Shown here: piece by piece, positions 62,968-64,000 of the stretch
Layout of the letters: each line of letters begins with the position of its first letter
How positions within the stretch are numbered: position 1 is the stretch's first letter
NCBI RefSeq assembly: GCF_934295145.1
Contig: NZ_CAKRAS010000006.1
Span: 1-64,000, forward strand
From: an uncultured Eubacterium sp.
GTDB taxonomy: Bacteria > Bacillota > Clostridia > Lachnospirales > Lachnospiraceae
DNA: 64,000 nt
Reading direction: 5' to 3'
Translations under genes and position numbers: made by a program
The notes under the pieces: generated by a model
What the model saw: the letters and a program-made list of their open reading frames with translations, nothing else
Told to the model about the DNA's origin: nothing
Database searches by the model: none

Positions 62968-64000
62968 TTATTTTCCACTGCCTTCCTGTGTCTGCGATTC
63001 CTGCAGTGTTCCAAATACAACCTTGAAAGACAGATCCTGATATTTTCCATCTGCTCCCATGCGTTTGACCGTCACCGTGCTTTGCTGACCATCCTTTGCA
63101 TTCAGCATATAATCCTCATACTGCTGCGCGGTCTGGATCTCTGTGCCGCCGATTTTTGTCAGCACATCTCCCATCTGCAGGCCCGCCTGCATCGCCGGAG
63201 AATCCGACAGCACCTGTTTGATATAAACGCCCTTCGGCAATTGATTTTCTTTTGCGATCTCTGTCGTCACGGTGCTCACTTCCAGTCCCAGATAGGCCGG
63301 AAACTCACCGTTTGACATTTTTTCCAGCAATTTCCCGATATCGGAAATGCCGATTGCCGTCACAGTACTCTGCGACTCACGTTTGCTGTAGCTTTGCAGC
63401 ATTAGCCCGACCACTTCCCCTTTCAGATTGATCAGGGCGCCGCTTCCGGCCTCACTCGCATTGATATCAGTGGAAATCACTTTATAATTGGCATCCACCG
63501 TACTTACTTCATGACTGCTGGACGTTACATTTCCGGTCAAAATAGAAAACGCCTCTCCCAGCGGACTTCCGATGGCAATGACAATCGTTCCCTGAGATAA
63601 CGTCGAAGAATTTCCCAATGTGGCTGCTGCCACCCGGTCTGCTGTCTGCTCCGAAAGATTCTTTTTCTCAACCTGTAAAACCGCAATTCCTGTATTTTCA
63701 TCCCAGGCCAGCATGGACGCTTCCGTCATACTGTCATCATAAAATGTCACGTCCACCTGACTTGCATCCGCGATCACCTTTTTTTCGGTCAATATCAGAT
63801 AGTTGCTTCCGGTATCTGCCACGATAATGCCGGTTCCCTGACTCTCCGTCTGATACGAATCCTCGAACCAATCCGTTGTCTCGCCAATGGCTTTTACCGA
63901 TACTACAGACTTATTGGCTGCACGCCCGATGGCATACAGCTTGTTCTGCAAAATCTGATAGTCCTCCGGCTCCATCTGCTGTGTCTCCGTAATGTAAACC
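62968..64000 (-). CDS. HtrA-like protein with PDZ domain, catalytic residues lost; start outside window
   Basis: The coding frame is open to the window edge, so the N-terminus is missing. The visible part (about 343 residues) has a trypsin-like fold, then a PDZ domain (GVYIKQVLSDSPAMQAGLQM). The usual His site TNxHVV reads LTEKKVI, with Lys in place of His. The Asp site DLAVL reads TGIAVL, with Gly in place of Asp. The Ser site GNSGGPL reads EAGSGAL, with Ser kept. It is likely a non-proteolytic HtrA homologue, with the PDZ domain perhaps acting as a binding module. Confidence 0.85.
   Translation of the reverse strand, partial: VYITETQQMEPEDYQILQNKLYAIGRAANKSVVSVKAIGETTDWFEDSYQTESQGTGIIVADTGSNYLILTEKKVIADASQVDVTFYDDSMTEASMLAWDENTGIAVLQVEKKNLSEQTADRVAAATLGNSSTLSQGTIVIAIGSPLGEAFSILTGNVTSSSHEVSTVDANYKVISTDINASEAGSGALINLKGEVVGLMLQSYSKRESQSTVTAIGISDIGKLLEKMSNGEFPAYLGLEVSTVTTEIAKENQLPKGVYIKQVLSDSPAMQAGLQMGDVLTKIGGTEIQTAQQYEDYMLNAKDGQQSTVTVKRMGADGKYQDLSFKVVFGTLQESQTQEGSGK

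Overview
The window looks like a chromosomal segment of a strictly anaerobic, moderately AT-rich Firmicute of the Clostridia, most probably a Lachnospiraceae-type gut organism. The basis is the gene set: a glycyl radical enzyme with its activase, type III glutamine synthetase, the hprK/murB/rapZ/whiA block, GW-rich surface repeats, and strong purine-rich ribosome binding sites. No species is claimed. Most genes are on the minus strand. No insertion sequence, prophage or CRISPR array was seen.

Layout. 1-8483: start of a TetR repressor with its own promoter and twin operators, a LysR remnant, then a catabolic locus. That locus is a glycyl radical enzyme split into two polypeptides, its activating enzyme, an NCS1 nucleobase-type permease behind a sigma-54 promoter, and a PAS sigma-54 activator; an NCS2 xanthine/uracil permease follows on the plus strand. 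8484-9209: tRNA-Gly with an array of five hairpins. 9210-15397: cell-wall block glmS, ctpA, M23 hydrolase, ftsX, ftsE. 15482-22760: PucR/CdaR-like regulator, YitT protein, divergent TagA-like protein, NlpC/P60 hydrolase, class A PBP, with repeat-rich gaps. 22999-26622, plus strand: YigZ, tRNA-Gln, acyl-ACP thioesterase, CvfB, acyltransferase. 26701-44880, minus: glnA type III, fba, lipid kinase, whiA, rapZ, murB, M18 peptidase, hprK, uvrC, ftsH, pyrG, AEC carrier, a small unknown protein, DUF308, YbaK. 44906-54935: RND exporter with a coiled-coil insertion, a 1618-residue duplicated surface protein, and a lipoprotein. 55525-58639: ferredoxin and molybdopterin oxidoreductase plus an HD protein. 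58959-60392: a P-loop/DUF4869 pair of unknown function. 60469-64000: rlmD, yhaM and an HtrA-like protein that lacks catalytic residues.

How the genes fit together. The first 7 kb reads as an inducible uptake-and-conversion module: activator, sigma-54 promoter, permease, radical enzyme and activase. FtsEX with the coiled-coil M23 hydrolase forms the expected septal hydrolase pair. HprK, RapZ and WhiA form the usual Firmicute carbon and cell-envelope regulatory neighbourhood.

Strongest leads for novelty: the split glycyl radical enzyme, the P-loop/DUF4869 pair, the intergenic palindromic elements whose interiors are conserved while their stems are unrelated (18534-18709 and 55155-55327, each paired with a smaller hairpin), the RND insertion, and the HtrA-like pseudoprotease. 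Everything was read by eye; family names come from recognised motifs and not from database searches.
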